Under the pieces are notes generated by a model. The model worked only from the letters and a program-made list of their open reading frames with translations, searched no databases and had not been told where the DNA came from. From Leptodesmis sichuanensis A121 (GTDB lineage Bacteria > Cyanobacteriota > Cyanobacteriia > Leptolyngbyales > Leptolyngbyaceae), in contig NZ_CP075171.1 in assembly GCF_021379005.1 (NCBI RefSeq), forward strand, positions 124,001 to 188,000: a DNA stretch of 64,000 nt, read 5' to 3'. The position numbers and the translations under genes were made by a program. Shown one piece after another: positions 17,051 through 27,273 of this stretch. Every line of letters starts with the position of its first letter. Within the stretch, counting starts at the first letter, position 1.

Positions 17051-18445
17051 ATGACCTTTGTAGACCAACCCACCCTTGAAGACCGCACTCCCTGGCAACA
17101 GGGCGAACTGATCACCCTGGAAATTTCCGACTTGAGCGACAGTGGCGATGGGGTGGGCCGCTATGACCAGCGAGTTGTCTTTGTCCCCAATACGGTTCCG
17201 GACGATCGTGCGATCGTCCGTCTAGTGCGGGTGAAGCCAACCTATGGCTTTGGCAAATTGCAGGAACTACTGGAGCCATCTCCCCATCGGATTCGGCCTC
17301 GCTGCATTGTGGCGGATAAATGCGGTGGCTGTCAGTGGCAACAGGTAAGCTATGAGTATCAACTGGAGGTCAAGCGCAATCTGGTGGTTCAGGCTCTGGA
17401 GCGGATTGGCAAGTTTCCTAATCCTCCGGTCGATCCCGTGCTGGCTTCTCCTTCATCCCTGGGCTATCGCAATAAGGCGACCTATCCTGTGGTGCGATCG
17501 CAAACCGGACAGGTGCAGGCGGGCTATTACCAGAAAGGCAGCCACCAACTGATTAATTTAAACCAGTGTCCAATTCAGGATGAACGATTGAATCCGCTGC
17601 TGGCCCAAGTCAAGCAAGACATTCAGCAACGGGGCTGGGGCATTTACGACGAAGCCCACCACCGGGGCAAAGTACGCCATTTGAGCTTGCGAATTGGTCG
17701 CCGTACGGGAGAAATGCTGCTGACGCTGGTGGTCAAGGAGCGAAATCTGGTTGGCATTGAGGCACAGGCGCAAACCTGGCTGGAGCGCTATCCAGGATTG
17801 GTTGGAGTTTGTCTGAATATGAACAGCGATCGTACCAATGCCATCTTCGGCCCTGAAACTCTCTGTATTGCCGGACAACCCTTGTTACACGAAACCTTTG
17901 CCGGACTCACATTTCAAATTCGGCCTGACACCTTTTTCCAGGTGAATACAGAAGCCGCCGAAGCGCTACTCCAGGTGGTCATGGAAGAACTGCAGTTGCA
18001 AGGCCAGGAAGTACTGGTGGATGCTTATTGCGGCATTGGTACTCTGACGCTGCCCTTAGCCCAACAGGTGAAGCAGGCGATCGGCCTGGAAGTGCAGCCA
18101 GAAGCGGTAGAACAGGCTCAACTAAATGCAGCCTTAAACCAGATTGAAAATGTCAGTTTCCAGGTGGGGGCCGTCGAGCAAGCCTTACCAGCACTGGATA
18201 TAAAACCGGATGTGATGATTCTGGATCCACCCCGCAAAGGCTGTGATTCTGCTGTGCTGCAAGCCTTACTGGAGATGCAGGTCGATCGCCTGGTTTACAT
18301 GAGCTGCAATCCCGCCACCCTCGCCCGCGATTTGAAAATTCTGTGTGAATCCGGCCAATACCATCTGCACCGTGTACAACCTGCCGACTTCTTCCCCCAA
18401 ACCTCCCACGTCGAGTGTGTAGCGTTTCTTAGTTTGATACAGTAA
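17051..18445 (+). CDS. rlmD: 23S rRNA (uracil-C5)-methyltransferase, RlmD/TrmA family
   Basis: 464 aa. An N-terminal TRAM domain (about 15-75) is followed by a 4Fe-4S cysteine set (CIVADKCGGCQWQ, plus a later NQCPIQ), and a SAM-binding VDAYCGIGTLTLPLA motif. The catalytic cysteine lies in MSCNPATLARDL, after LDPPRKGC. The enzyme methylates C5 of a uridine in 23S rRNA using S-adenosylmethionine. RlmCD-type specificity (one or two sites) cannot be decided by eye. Confidence 0.9.
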   Translation: MTFVDQPTLEDRTPWQQGELITLEISDLSDSGDGVGRYDQRVVFVPNTVPDDRAIVRLVRVKPTYGFGKLQELLEPSPHRIRPRCIVADKCGGCQWQQVSYEYQLEVKRNLVVQALERIGKFPNPPVDPVLASPSSLGYRNKATYPVVRSQTGQVQAGYYQKGSHQLINLNQCPIQDERLNPLLAQVKQDIQQRGWGIYDEAHHRGKVRHLSLRIGRRTGEMLLTLVVKERNLVGIEAQAQTWLERYPGLVGVCLNMNSDRTNAIFGPETLCIAGQPLLHETFAGLTFQIRPDTFFQVNTEAAEALLQVVMEELQLQGQEVLVDAYCGIGTLTLPLAQQVKQAIGLEVQPEAVEQAQLNAALNQIENVSFQVGAVEQALPALDIKPDVMILDPPRKGCDSAVLQALLEMQVDRLVYMSCNPATLARDLKILCESGQYHLHRVQPADFFPQTSHVECVAFLSLIQ

Positions 18446-18490
18446 GGGTCGGTAATCTACAAACCCTCTGGCAAACTGTCTCTGGAATCC

Positions 18491-19552
18491 ATGAAATTTA
18501 GCGAAGTTCTCCAACAGCTTGGTGTTTCCTCTGCCCATACCAGTCTCAACGATCGTCCTGACCTGGATCCAGAGGTGGCCGGGGTAAATTCGATTGATGT
18601 AGCTCAGGCTGACCAATTGAGTTTTGTTGAGGGTGCAAAGTTTGCGGCTCAAGTGCAAACCACAGCAGCGAAAGCCTTGATTCTGCCCAAAGGGAAGGTA
18701 TTGCAGCAGGCGGCTCTGGAACGGGGCATTGCCTGGGTGGAAGCAGCAGACCCCAAGTTAATGTTTGCTCAGACGCTGGCGATGTTCTACCAACCCTTCC
18801 AGCCTGCTCCAGAAATTCATCCCACGGCCATCATTCATCCCACGGCAAGGATTGGGGATGCGGTCTACATTGGCCCCCATGTCGTGATCCAGGCCGAAGC
18901 GACCATTGGCAATCAGGTTTGCATCCATCCCAACGTTGTGATTTACCCGGATGTCCAGATTGGCGATCGCACCGTCCTCCATGCCAACTGCACCATCCAT
19001 GAACGAACTCAGATCGGGGCAGATTGTGTCATCCATTCTGGTGCCGTGATTGGAGCCGAAGGATTTGGCTTTGTCCCAACGGTGGAGGGCTGGTACAAAA
19101 TGCAGCAATCTGGCTATGTGGTGCTGGAGGATGGCGTGGAAGTTGGTTGCAATTCAACCGTCGATCGTCCGGCGGTCGGCAATACCCGGATTGGCCGCCA
19201 AACTAAACTGGATAACCTGGTGCATATTGGACATGGCTGTCAGATCGGTTTTGGCTGTGCCTTTGCTGCCCAAGTGGGACTGGCTGGCGGCGTGGAAGTC
19301 GGCAATCGGGCAATTCTGGCCGGACAGGTGGGCGTAGCAAACAATGCCAGAATTGGGGATGGAGCGATCGCCTCTTCCAAAACCGGCGTTCATGGCACTG
19401 TGGAACCGGGACAGGTGGTGTCCGGTTATCCCTGTGTGGATCACAAGATTTATCTCAAGTCCTCCGCTATCTACAGCCGCCTGCCAGAGATGTACCAGAC
19501 CCTGAAGCAACTCCAGAAGCGCATCGAAGAGTTAGAAAACGGGCATCACTAG
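18491..19552 (+). CDS. lpxD: UDP-3-O-acylglucosamine N-acyltransferase
   Basis: 353 aa. LpxD adds the second acyl chain in lipid A synthesis, in the cytosol, using acyl-ACP. An N-terminal uridine-binding domain (about 1-100) is followed by a left-handed beta-helix of hexapeptide repeats (for example IHPTARIGDAVYIGPHVVIQ). The catalytic His is in DNLVHIGHGCQIG. A C-terminal helix (LPEMYQTLKQLQKRIEELE) closes it. It starts 45 bp after rlmD on the same strand and may be co-transcribed. Confidence 0.95.
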   Translation: MKFSEVLQQLGVSSAHTSLNDRPDLDPEVAGVNSIDVAQADQLSFVEGAKFAAQVQTTAAKALILPKGKVLQQAALERGIAWVEAADPKLMFAQTLAMFYQPFQPAPEIHPTAIIHPTARIGDAVYIGPHVVIQAEATIGNQVCIHPNVVIYPDVQIGDRTVLHANCTIHERTQIGADCVIHSGAVIGAEGFGFVPTVEGWYKMQQSGYVVLEDGVEVGCNSTVDRPAVGNTRIGRQTKLDNLVHIGHGCQIGFGCAFAAQVGLAGGVEVGNRAILAGQVGVANNARIGDGAIASSKTGVHGTVEPGQVVSGYPCVDHKIYLKSSAIYSRLPEMYQTLKQLQKRIEELENGHH

Positions 19553-19722
19553 ATTCTCATTCTCCAATCTTGATCCTTGAAACGCTCCCCCCGCCTGCTT
19601 ACCGTCCCCATCTCCCCCACCTCCCTTTTCTACCCTTTTCCCTTCTGCCTTCCTGTCCCTCCTCTAGAATCTCTTCCCATGGAGTGCAACAATGGGCTAA
19701 ACAATTTTCAACGAGAAACAGT

Positions 19723-20472
19723 ATGACCATGCTTCCAACGCTACAAACTGCCCTGCAACAGGGACGAGCACTGAAAGTCATTAGTGGATTGAATAATTTC
19801 GATCGCGATCGCGTGTCCGCTGTCGTCAAAGCCGCTGCCCAGGGTGGGGCTACCTTTGTTGATATTGCCGCCGATCCCGATCTGGTGCGCCTGGTAAAGC
19901 AGTTGATTCACTTACCCGTCTGCGTCTCTGCTGTTGAACCCGAACTCTTTGTTACCTGTGTAGCCGCAGGTGCTGACCTGATTGAAATTGGTAACTTCGA
20001 TAGCTTTTATGCTCAAGGTCGCCGCTTTGAAGCTCCCGAAGTCCTGGCTCTGACTCAGGAAACCCGCCGTTTGCTCCCTGCCATCACCCTGTCCGTCACC
20101 GTTCCCCACATCCTGGAACTGGATCAACAGGTGCAACTGGCCGAAGAACTGGTGAAGGCCGGAGCCGATATCATCCAAACCGAAGGCGGCACCAGCAGCA
20201 CTCCTACCCATGCTGGAACTCTGGGACTGATTGAAAAAGCAACTCCCACGCTGGCGGCAGCCTATGAAATCTCCCGTGCCGTGCATATCCCTGTCTTGTG
20301 TGCCTCTGGATTGTCGAATGTGACGGCTCCCCTGGCGATCGCGGCAGGAGCATCCGGTATCGGTGTCGGTTCCGCCATTAACAAACTCAGCAGCGAAGTT
20401 GAAATGATCGCTGTCGTTCGTAGTCTGGTCGAGGCTCTGGCTACGGTTAGCCACTCTACCGTTGTGGTGTAA
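19723..20472 (+). CDS. DUF561 protein, TIM-barrel type
   Basis: 249 aa, conserved in cyanobacteria and plastids. The sequence reads as a (beta/alpha) barrel: LKVISGLNNFD, GATFVDIAADPDLVR, ADLIEIGNFDSFY, AGADIIQTEGGTSS, VHIPVLCASGLSNVT, GASGIGVGSAINKL. The late GASGIGVGSA motif resembles phosphate-binding loops of barrel enzymes. Start 19723 (MTMLPTLQTALQQGRALKVISG) is preferred; the open frame back to 19570 crosses a pyrimidine-rich spacer and encodes Pro-rich nonsense. Function is unknown. Confidence 0.85.
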   Translation: MTMLPTLQTALQQGRALKVISGLNNFDRDRVSAVVKAAAQGGATFVDIAADPDLVRLVKQLIHLPVCVSAVEPELFVTCVAAGADLIEIGNFDSFYAQGRRFEAPEVLALTQETRRLLPAITLSVTVPHILELDQQVQLAEELVKAGADIIQTEGGTSSTPTHAGTLGLIEKATPTLAAAYEISRAVHIPVLCASGLSNVTAPLAIAAGASGIGVGSAINKLSSEVEMIAVVRSLVEALATVSHSTVVV

Positions 20473-20675
20473 ACCTGGAGTGCAGGCATGGGTAGCAGCA
20501 AACTTAAAAACTTGCTATTACCTGTGCCAAATTTTTAGGACGACAATCACACAGCAAGAGAGTCTGCGGCTTACACAATTGCAATACTTTGATATTTTGG
20601 TAAGGGATATTCTGCTAAGGTCGGCATCAACTCGTTAACGACGACAAATAAAGCGTTATTCAACAATACTTGATA

Positions 20676-20747
<72 letters not shown>

Positions 20748-20890
20748 ATTTTTTCTACCCTTCAAAAACTAACGCTTTTAAGGATTCGGTTTCTCATAGT
20801 AGCAGATTTTGACTGACATAGCTTTATTCAGACAGATCAAAATAGCTGAACCAAAAATTGAGCCATTAATCGAGGGCAGCACTTAACACC

Positions 20891-21019
20891 GATCGCAAAG
20901 CTGGACAAATTCATGCAATCGCCCGCCACATCGTAGAAGAACACAACGAAGAGTTGCCCTGTGATGTCGATATCATGCTGCCCTTCAAGGGAGTGGAGCC
21001 AAAATGCGCTCACTACCTA
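20891..21019 (+). pseudogene. Possible endonuclease III (HhH) gene remnant
   Basis: Frame from 20891 reads DRKAGQIHAIARHIVEEHNE followed by ELPCDVDIMLPFKGVEPKCA. This matches the spacing of the helix-hairpin-helix of endonuclease III (LPxxxxxLxxxPGVGxKxA), with the key GVG changed to GVE. A stop lies shortly upstream and the downstream frame loses similarity after KCAHYL. No start, catalytic Asp or Fe-S cysteines are present. Recognition is from memory and moderate. Confidence 0.5.
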
Positions 21020-21422
21020 TCTACCCATCACTCCCCAAAAAACTTTTCCCCACTACTAGACATTCTTTGTTTGTTTCCGCTATAGTAGGTAGCTGTTGCC
21101 TAAAAGGTTGTCGCTGGTTGCTTTCTTTACGAAGAACTGGCTTGAATTTGTTTCGGATTCAGCCACGCCTGCGACCGGGATACTGGGTAGCTTGCTGCTC
21201 AAGTCCTCATCTGGCATTTGAAGCGGTTACGTTTAGCCCTTCTTCTAGGAACAGAACACTCTGCAATTTCTAGGGGATAAATAACCGGATTAAGAGGAGT
21301 GCGAGCGATCGCGCAAATTTGTCTGTCTTGATTGAAAATAATCGAGAGGATTAGGCGGTTGAATTGTCGCTACTGACTTCAACCTGCCGAAAAAGGTGTG
21401 TACGAAAGGGAGACCAATCGCC
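21020..21422 (+). promoter_or_regulatory. Leader of the ribosomal supercluster, with hairpin before rplC
   Basis: About 400 bp of untranslated DNA before rplC. Just upstream of the gene, GGCGGTTGAA (21354-21363) pairs with TTCAACCTGCC (21378-21388) with one bulged base. A TATAGT hexamer near 21080 could be a -10 element, but I cannot place a convincing -35. The region is the expected site for autoregulation or promoter control of the operon; that role is inferred. Confidence 0.45.
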
Positions 21423-22064
21423 GTGTCTGTGGGTATTCTCGGCACTAAACTTGGCATGACCCAAGTGTTTGATGAGACGGGTAAGGCTATTCCGGTGACT
21501 GTCGTTCAGGCAGGCCCCTGTCCGGTAACGCAAATTAAAACCGTCGAAACGGATGGCTACTCTGCCATTCAAGTTGGCTTTAAGGAAGTTGCTGAAAAGG
21601 CTCTCACCAAGCCCGAACTGGGTCATTTGGCTAAGTCTAACAGTGCGCCTCTACGCCATCTCCATGAATATCGGCTGGAAGATGCCAGTCAATATGAACT
21701 GGGTCAGCAGATTACGGTTGAGCAGTTTGCTGCCGGACAAGCTGTTGATGTCATTGGCACCAGCATCGGTCGTGGTTTTGCTGGCTATCAGAAGCGCCAT
21801 AACTTCAAGCGCGGCCCGATGGCTCACGGTTCTAAAAACCACCGCTTGCCTGGTTCTACTGGGGCGGGTACCACTCCTGGTCGGGTCTATCCCGGTAAGC
21901 GGATGGCGGGTCAGTTGGGCAATACTCGCGTCACGATTCGTAAGCTGACGGTGGTGCGGGTGGATACTGAGCGGAATCTGCTCTTGATTAAAGGAGCCGT
22001 TCCTGGAAAGCCCGGTGCGCTGGTGAATGTAGTTCCAGCCAAGGTGGTTGGACGCAGCAAATAG
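21423..22064 (+). CDS. rplC: 50S ribosomal protein L3
   Basis: 213 aa. The GTG start at 21423 gives [18 protein letters not shown], the standard N-terminus; AAAGGGAGA lies upstream. [14 protein letters not shown] and the loop [11 protein letters not shown] near the peptidyl-transferase centre are conserved. First gene of the S10-type cluster: rpsJ is absent here, as in cyanobacteria where it travels with tuf. Confidence 0.96.
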   Translation: MSVGILGTKLGMTQVFDETGKAIPVTVVQAGPCPVTQIKTVETDGYSAIQVGFKEVAEKALTKPELGHLAKSNSAPLRHLHEYRLEDASQYELGQQITVEQFAAGQAVDVIGTSIGRGFAGYQKRHNFKRGPMAHGSKNHRLPGSTGAGTTPGRVYPGKRMAGQLGNTRVTIRKLTVVRVDTERNLLLIKGAVPGKPGALVNVVPAKVVGRSK

Positions 22065-22150
22065 CGAATGAATCCAAGGGAATCTCATCGACAGATCACC
22101 CTGGAGATAAAAGCGGAAAGCCTTTGAGAGTCGAGCAAGGTTAGCAAGTT

Positions 22151-22783
22151 ATGGTTGATTGTGCAGTAAAAGATTGGGACGGGAACGAGGTCGGAAGTGC
22201 CTCCCTGGACTTGCAGGTAGCGAAGGAAGCCAGTGCGGCTCATATTGTTCACCGTGCTCTGGTTCGTCAAATGGCGAATGCTCGTCAGGGAACTGTTTCC
22301 ACGAAAACTCGTGCTGAAGTCAGTGGCGGCGGTCGTAAGCCCTGGCGGCAAAAGGGGACTGGTCGGGCGCGGGCGGGTTCAAACCGTTCTCCCCTATGGC
22401 GGGGTGGTGGTGTGATCTTTGGGCCAAAGCCAAGAGATTACTCGCTCAAGATGAACCGCAAGGAACGGCGGCTGGCGTTACGGACTGCTTTTCAGAGTCG
22501 GGTAGAAGATTTGATTGTGGTTCAGGACTTCGCCGAAAAGTTGCCTCGTCCAAAAACCAAGGATCTGGCAAATGCGCTAAAGGGTTGGGGCGTGGAACCT
22601 GAGTCGAAGGTGCTGCTGATCCTGGGAGAGCGGGATGAAATGGTTTACCTGTCTGCTCGTAACATTGCTAACCTGCGGTTGATTTCTGCCAACAACCTGA
22701 ATGTGTTCGACCTGCTGGCAGCGGATCAAATCGTGGCTACGACATCTGCGTTGACAAAGATTCAGGAGGTATACGGTGGCTGA
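22151..22783 (+). CDS. rplD: 50S ribosomal protein L4
   Basis: 210 aa. L4 lines the exit tunnel. The basic extended loop is visible ([31 protein letters not shown]). In some bacteria L4 represses this operon; no mimic is proven here. Its last 8 bases overlap the rplW start. Confidence 0.96.
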   Translation: MVDCAVKDWDGNEVGSASLDLQVAKEASAAHIVHRALVRQMANARQGTVSTKTRAEVSGGGRKPWRQKGTGRARAGSNRSPLWRGGGVIFGPKPRDYSLKMNRKERRLALRTAFQSRVEDLIVVQDFAEKLPRPKTKDLANALKGWGVEPESKVLLILGERDEMVYLSARNIANLRLISANNLNVFDLLAADQIVATTSALTKIQEVYGG

Positions 22784-23078
22784 TTTCAATCCCCGTGATT
22801 TGATTGACTTGGTGCGCCGTCCCATCATTACTGAAAAGGCCACCCTGCTACTGGAAAAGAACCAGTACACCTTTGAGGTTGCTCCCAAAGCTACCAAACC
22901 TGAGATTAAGGCGGCGATCGAGACGCTGTTCGATGTCAAGGTACTGGGAGTGAGTACGATTAATCCTCCTCGTAAAAAGCGTCGGGTGGGTAAGTTTATG
23001 GGGCACCGTGCCCTTTACAAGCGGGCGATCGTGACTCTGGCACCCGGAGACTCAATCACGCTGTTCCCAGAAGTCTAG
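22776..23078 (+). CDS. rplW: 50S ribosomal protein L23
   Basis: 100 aa, at the tunnel exit where SRP and trigger factor dock. The GTG start at 22776 has AGGAGG upstream and overlaps rplD by 8 bp, indicating translational coupling. [20 protein letters not shown] is the conserved N-terminal block. Confidence 0.95.
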   Translation: MADFNPRDLIDLVRRPIITEKATLLLEKNQYTFEVAPKATKPEIKAAIETLFDVKVLGVSTINPPRKKRRVGKFMGHRALYKRAIVTLAPGDSITLFPEV

Positions 23079-23122
23079 GCTTCTGCTTCTGCTGGCAAGG
23101 TATTCGAGAGAATTAGAACGCT

Positions 23123-23986
23123 ATGGGCATCCGTATTTATCGTCCTTATACCCCTGGTACTCGCGAACGCAGCATCTCAGACTTCTCTGAGATCACGCGC
23201 AGTGAACCGGAAAAATCCCTAACTAAATCCCGTCACCGGGCCAAGGGCCGCAACAACCGGGGTGTGATTACCTGCCGTCATCGCGGTGGCGGGCACAAGC
23301 GGCTTTACCGGGTGATCGATTTCCGTCGGGACAAACTGAATGTTCCCGCGAAGGTGGCAGCGATCGAGTACGATCCCAATCGGAATGCCCGAATTGCCCT
23401 GCTGTACTACCAGGATGGCGAGAAACGCTACATCATTCATCCAGCAGGTTTGGAGGTAGGCTCGACCGTTATTTCTGGTCCCGATTCCCCCATCGAAGTC
23501 GGAAACGCTCTGCCTCTCGGCAGTATCCCTTTGGGTACGGTGGTTCATAACGTGGAACTTACTGCTGGCCGGGGAGCGCAAATTGTCCGGGCTGCCGGAG
23601 CCAGTGCTCAGGTGGCTGCAAAAGAAGGCAATTATGTGACGCTGAAGTTGCCTTCTGGTGAGGTGCGGATGATCCGGCGGGAGTGCTACGCCACCATTGG
23701 ACAGGTCGGAAATGCCGACGTGCGCAACACCAGTTTGGGTAAGGCCGGGCGGAAGCGTCATTTAGGCCGTCGCCCCGAAGTTCGGGGAAGTGTGATGAAC
23801 CCGGTGGATCACCCGCATGGAGGTGGGGAAGGACGTGCGCCCATTGGTCGTCCCGGCCCTGTCACTCCCTGGGGTAAACCCGCTCTGGGATACAAGACTC
23901 GCAAGAAGAAGAAGCAGAGTGATTCATTGATTGTGCGCCGTCGCCGCAAGTCCGGTAAGCGCGGTCGTGGCGGTCGGGAGTCATAG
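23123..23986 (+). CDS. rplB: 50S ribosomal protein L2
   Basis: 287 aa. L2 supports subunit joining and peptidyl transfer. The C-terminal [18 protein letters not shown] contains the essential His region; [16 protein letters not shown] is the conserved N-terminus. The very basic C-terminal tail ([20 protein letters not shown]) is normal. Confidence 0.97.
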   Translation: MGIRIYRPYTPGTRERSISDFSEITRSEPEKSLTKSRHRAKGRNNRGVITCRHRGGGHKRLYRVIDFRRDKLNVPAKVAAIEYDPNRNARIALLYYQDGEKRYIIHPAGLEVGSTVISGPDSPIEVGNALPLGSIPLGTVVHNVELTAGRGAQIVRAAGASAQVAAKEGNYVTLKLPSGEVRMIRRECYATIGQVGNADVRNTSLGKAGRKRHLGRRPEVRGSVMNPVDHPHGGGEGRAPIGRPGPVTPWGKPALGYKTRKKKKQSDSLIVRRRRKSGKRGRGGRES

Positions 23987-24010
23987 GTGATAAGGGGGAA
24001 TTAAGGAAAG

Positions 24011-24289
24011 ATGTCTCGTTCACTGAAAAAAGGACCGTTTGTCGCAGATCACCTTCTGAAAAAGGTGGAAGCGTTGAATGCTAAGGGCGATAAGCAGGTG
24101 ATCAAAACCTGGTCGCGTGCATCCACCATCCTGCCTCAAATGATTGGTCACACGATCGCGGTTCACAACGGCAAGCAACACGTCCCCGTCTATGTCACAG
24201 AACAAATGGTGGGGCATAAGTTGGGAGAGTTTGCACCAACCCGTACCTTTAGAGGACATGCGGGAACTGATAAGAAGGCTCGTCGGTAG
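24011..24289 (+). CDS. rpsS: 30S ribosomal protein S19
   Basis: 92 aa. [19 protein letters not shown] and [20 protein letters not shown] identify S19, which sits in the 30S head with S13. Starts 24 bp after rplB. Confidence 0.97.
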   Translation: MSRSLKKGPFVADHLLKKVEALNAKGDKQVIKTWSRASTILPQMIGHTIAVHNGKQHVPVYVTEQMVGHKLGEFAPTRTFRGHAGTDKKARR

Positions 24290-24300
24290 GGATTAGAGAA

Positions 24301-24663
24301 ATGGCTGTTGATACTGCAACTGAAGTAAAAGCGATCGCCCGTTATATTCGGATGTCTCCTCATAAGGTGCGTCGAGTACTCGATCAAATTCGGGGCCGTT
24401 CCTATCGGGAAGCACTGATCATTCTGGAATTCATGCCCTACCGCGCCTGTGAGCCTGTGCTGAAAGTTCTACGCTCGGCAGCGGCGAATGCGGAACATAA
24501 CCAGGGCTACAACCGAGCCGATCTGGTAGTGAGTACGGCTTATGCGGATCAGGGGCCATCTTTGAAGCGCTACCGACCCCGTGCTCAAGGGCGGGCTTAT
24601 CAGATTCGGAAACCAACGTGCCACATTACGATCGCCGTGGCTCCAACCGAAGCAGAAGATTAG
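24301..24663 (+). CDS. rplV: 50S ribosomal protein L22
   Basis: 120 aa. [20 protein letters not shown] at the N-terminus and the tunnel beta-hairpin region ending [14 protein letters not shown] are diagnostic. 11 bp after rpsS. Confidence 0.97.
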   Translation: MAVDTATEVKAIARYIRMSPHKVRRVLDQIRGRSYREALIILEFMPYRACEPVLKVLRSAAANAEHNQGYNRADLVVSTAYADQGPSLKRYRPRAQGRAYQIRKPTCHITIAVAPTEAED

Positions 24664-24712
24664 ATTGCAGAACTTTCGACGCTGTTATTGAGCTTGTACA
24701 GAGGACGCACTC

Positions 24713-25462
24713 GTGGGACAGAAGATTCATCCAACCGGATTTCGTTTAGGGATTATCCAGGATCACCGCTCTCGTTGGTTTGCGGACACCGATCGCTATC
24801 CCGAACTATTGCAGGAAGACTATAAAATTCGCCATTTCTTTCAGAAGAATCCTTTGAAGCTGAAAGGTCTGGAAAGTCCCGGCATCTCACAAATCCGCAT
24901 CGAACGGAAGGCCGACCAGATTGACCTGGAAGTGCATACCGCGCGACCCGGTGTAGTGGTTGGCCGGGGTGGTCAGGGGATTGAAGAATTGCGGAGCGGC
25001 CTGCAAAAAGTTCTGGGTGGGGGCGATCGCCAGATCCGCATCAACGTGGTGGAAGTGGCCCGTGTGGATGCCGATGCGGCTCTGATTGGCGAGTACATCG
25101 CTCAACAACTGGAACGCCGGGTGTCTTTCCGTCGAGTTGTCCGTCAAGCGATTCAACGGGCGCAAAAGGCCGGAATTGAGGGTATCAAGATTCAGGTGAG
25201 CGGTCGTCTGAACGGGGCTGAAATTGCTCGCCCAGAGTGGACTCGGGAAGGTCGCGTACCGCTCCATACTCTCCGGGCTGATATCGACTACGCTTACTGC
25301 ACTGCCAGCACCATCTATGGCACGTTGGGCATCAAGGTTTGGGTGTTTAAAGGCGAACGGATTCCCGGTCAGGAAGAGCAACCTGCAGCCAGTCCGACTC
25401 AACCCCGTCGTCGCCAGCAGCGTCGCCGTCAGCAGTTTGAAGACCGTTCGAATGAAGGATGA
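24713..25462 (+). CDS. rpsC: 30S ribosomal protein S3
   Basis: 249 aa. GTG start giving [14 protein letters not shown]. The KH domain GxxG loop is in [14 protein letters not shown]. The C-terminal domain ends [12 protein letters not shown], followed by a Gln/Arg-rich tail. Part of the mRNA entry site. Confidence 0.97.
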   Translation: MGQKIHPTGFRLGIIQDHRSRWFADTDRYPELLQEDYKIRHFFQKNPLKLKGLESPGISQIRIERKADQIDLEVHTARPGVVVGRGGQGIEELRSGLQKVLGGGDRQIRINVVEVARVDADAALIGEYIAQQLERRVSFRRVVRQAIQRAQKAGIEGIKIQVSGRLNGAEIARPEWTREGRVPLHTLRADIDYAYCTASTIYGTLGIKVWVFKGERIPGQEEQPAASPTQPRRRQQRRRQQFEDRSNEG

Positions 25463-25473
25463 GGGATGTAGAA

Positions 25474-25512
25474 ATTAGGAATTAGGAACTAGGTAAATTC
25501 CCTAATCCCTAA
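25474..25512. repeat. GGAATTA heptamer repeat forming a hairpin inside the ribosomal operon
   Basis: The rpsC-rplP gap (98 bp) holds heptamers (AATTAGGAATTAGGAACTAGG), and TTAGGAATTAGG (25475-25486) pairs with CCTAATCCCTAA (25501-25512) with one mismatch. The same heptamer builds the hairpin at 14074-14135. A short tandem repeat of this kind inside the otherwise tight operon is unusual. Confidence 0.6.
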
Positions 25513-25560
25513 CACCTGGAACCTAAAACCTAACCCGCCCGCTTTTGAGGTATCAGCATT

Positions 25561-25980
25561 ATGTTAAGCCCAAGAAGAACAAAATTTAGAAAGCAGCAAC
25601 GCGGACGGATGAAAGGTCTGGCAACTCGCGGAAATTCTCTGGATTTCGGTGAGTACGGTTTACAGGCTCTGGAACCTTCCTGGATTACCGCCCGCCAGAT
25701 TGAAGCCAGCCGTCGAGCCATGACCCGCTATATCCGTCGGGGTGGCAAAATCTGGATTCGCATCTTCCCTGATAAGCCAGTCACCATGCGTCCCGCGGAA
25801 ACCCGAATGGGTTCTGGTAAGGGGGCACCTGAATTTTGGGTGGCTGTGGTCAAACCTGGTCGGATCCTGTTTGAGATTGCCGGAGTCCCTGAAGAAACGG
25901 CGAAGGAAGCGATGCGACTGGCTCAGTACAAGCTACCGATCAAAACGAAGTTCATCACACGTGCAACGGAGGAGTCCTGA
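25561..25980 (+). CDS. rplP: 50S ribosomal protein L16
   Basis: 139 aa. [19 protein letters not shown] start and [18 protein letters not shown] near the A site are conserved. ATG at 25561 follows the repeat-bearing gap. Confidence 0.97.
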   Translation: MLSPRRTKFRKQQRGRMKGLATRGNSLDFGEYGLQALEPSWITARQIEASRRAMTRYIRRGGKIWIRIFPDKPVTMRPAETRMGSGKGAPEFWVAVVKPGRILFEIAGVPEETAKEAMRLAQYKLPIKTKFITRATEES

Positions 25981-25982
25981 TT

Positions 25983-26204
25983 ATGGCACTACCTAAAATT
26001 GATGAGGTTCGCGACCTGAGCGATCAGGAACTGGAAGAACAGATTGTGGAAACCAAAAAGCAACTGTTTGAACTGCGATTCCAAAAGGGCACCCGTCGGC
26101 TGGAAAAGCCCCATCAGTTCAAGCACTACCGTCACCGTCTGGCACAACTGATGACCGTCGAGCGGGAACGGCAACTGCAAAAGGCTGCATCTGGAGATGA
26201 ATAG
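25983..26204 (+). CDS. rpmC: 50S ribosomal protein L29
   Basis: 73 aa helical hairpin. RDLSDQELEEQIVETKKQLF and RHRLAQLMTVERER are typical. 2 bp after rplP. Confidence 0.95.
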   Translation: MALPKIDEVRDLSDQELEEQIVETKKQLFELRFQKGTRRLEKPHQFKHYRHRLAQLMTVERERQLQKAASGDE

Positions 26205-26255
26205 CTGTTTTTCTGAATTTTGGTTTTGCAACGGGTTTTGCGTGGAGTAGGTGAG

Positions 26256-26504
26256 ATGGCGGTAAAAGAGAGAGTTGGCCTGGTGGTCAGCGACAAAATG
26301 GACAAAACGGTGGTTGTGGCGGTAGAAAACCGCTCTGCCCATCCCAAATACGGAAAAATTGTAGTCCAGACCAAACGCTACAAAGCACATGATGAAGAGA
26401 ACAAGTGCAAGGTAGGCGATCGTGTCCGGATTCAGGAAACCCGCCCCCTCAGTCGCACCAAGCGATGGGCTGTGGTTGATATCTATACCTCCGCAGAAGC
26501 ATAA
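26256..26504 (+). CDS. rpsQ: 30S ribosomal protein S17
   Basis: 82 aa. [20 protein letters not shown] is the standard start; the ORF opens earlier at 26220 but GGAG before 26256 and family length favour this ATG. OB-fold primary 16S rRNA binder. Confidence 0.96.
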   Translation: MAVKERVGLVVSDKMDKTVVVAVENRSAHPKYGKIVVQTKRYKAHDEENKCKVGDRVRIQETRPLSRTKRWAVVDIYTSAEA

Positions 26505-26517
26505 GGGCAGGTGACAC

Positions 26518-26886
26518 ATGATTCAAGCACAAACCTACTTAAACGTGGCAGACAACAGCGGTGCTCGTAAGCTGATGTGCATCCGCGTGCTGGGTGGTGG
26601 CAATCGTCGCTATGCCGGGATTGGGGACATCATTGTGGCCGTTGTGAAAGACGCAATTCCCAACATGGCCGTGAAAAAATCCGATGTAGTGATGGCTGTT
26701 GTGGTTCGCACCCGCAAAACCCTGCGCCGAGACAGTGGTATGAGCATTCGGTTTGATGACAACGCAGCCGTGATCATCAACAAGGACAAGAATCCTCGTG
26801 GCACTCGTGTCTTTGGCCCCGTTGCGCGGGAACTGCGCGACAAAGAATTTACAAAAATCGTTTCGCTTGCTCCGGAGGTGCTGTGA
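26518..26886 (+). CDS. rplN: 50S ribosomal protein L14
   Basis: 122 aa. [20 protein letters not shown] start and [16 protein letters not shown] identify L14. Its stop overlaps the rplX start. Confidence 0.97.
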   Translation: MIQAQTYLNVADNSGARKLMCIRVLGGGNRRYAGIGDIIVAVVKDAIPNMAVKKSDVVMAVVVRTRKTLRRDSGMSIRFDDNAAVIINKDKNPRGTRVFGPVARELRDKEFTKIVSLAPEVL

Positions 26887-27230
26887 TGGCGAAGACTCAA
26901 ACCGTGACCCGTTACAAAATGCACGTTAAAACTGGCGATACGGTTCAGGTGATTACTGGCAAGGACAAAGGCAAAGTCGGCGAGGTTCTGAAAACCTTCC
27001 CCAAGGAAAGCCGTGTGATCGTCAAAGGAGTCAACATCCAGACCAAGCACGTCAAGCCCCAGCAAGAAGGAGAGTCTGGACAGATCGTGACCCGTGAAGC
27101 TCCGATTCACAGCTCGAACGTGATGCTGTACTCCGAAAAGCAGAAAGTCGCCAGCCGGGTTTGTTATACCTTCAATGCGGATGGCCGTAAGGTGCGGATG
27201 CTGAAGAAGACAGGCGAAGTGATTGATTAG
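26886..27230 (+). CDS. rplX: 50S ribosomal protein L24
   Basis: 114 aa. KOW motif [24 protein letters not shown] gives two adjacent starts (26883, 26886); ATG 26886 is used and overlaps the rplN stop by one base. Confidence 0.95.
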   Translation: MAKTQTVTRYKMHVKTGDTVQVITGKDKGKVGEVLKTFPKESRVIVKGVNIQTKHVKPQQEGESGQIVTREAPIHSSNVMLYSEKQKVASRVCYTFNADGRKVRMLKKTGEVID

Positions 27231-27273
27231 TATATTTTCCCTGACCAAGCCCAGGGAACACTGAGGGAAAGAT

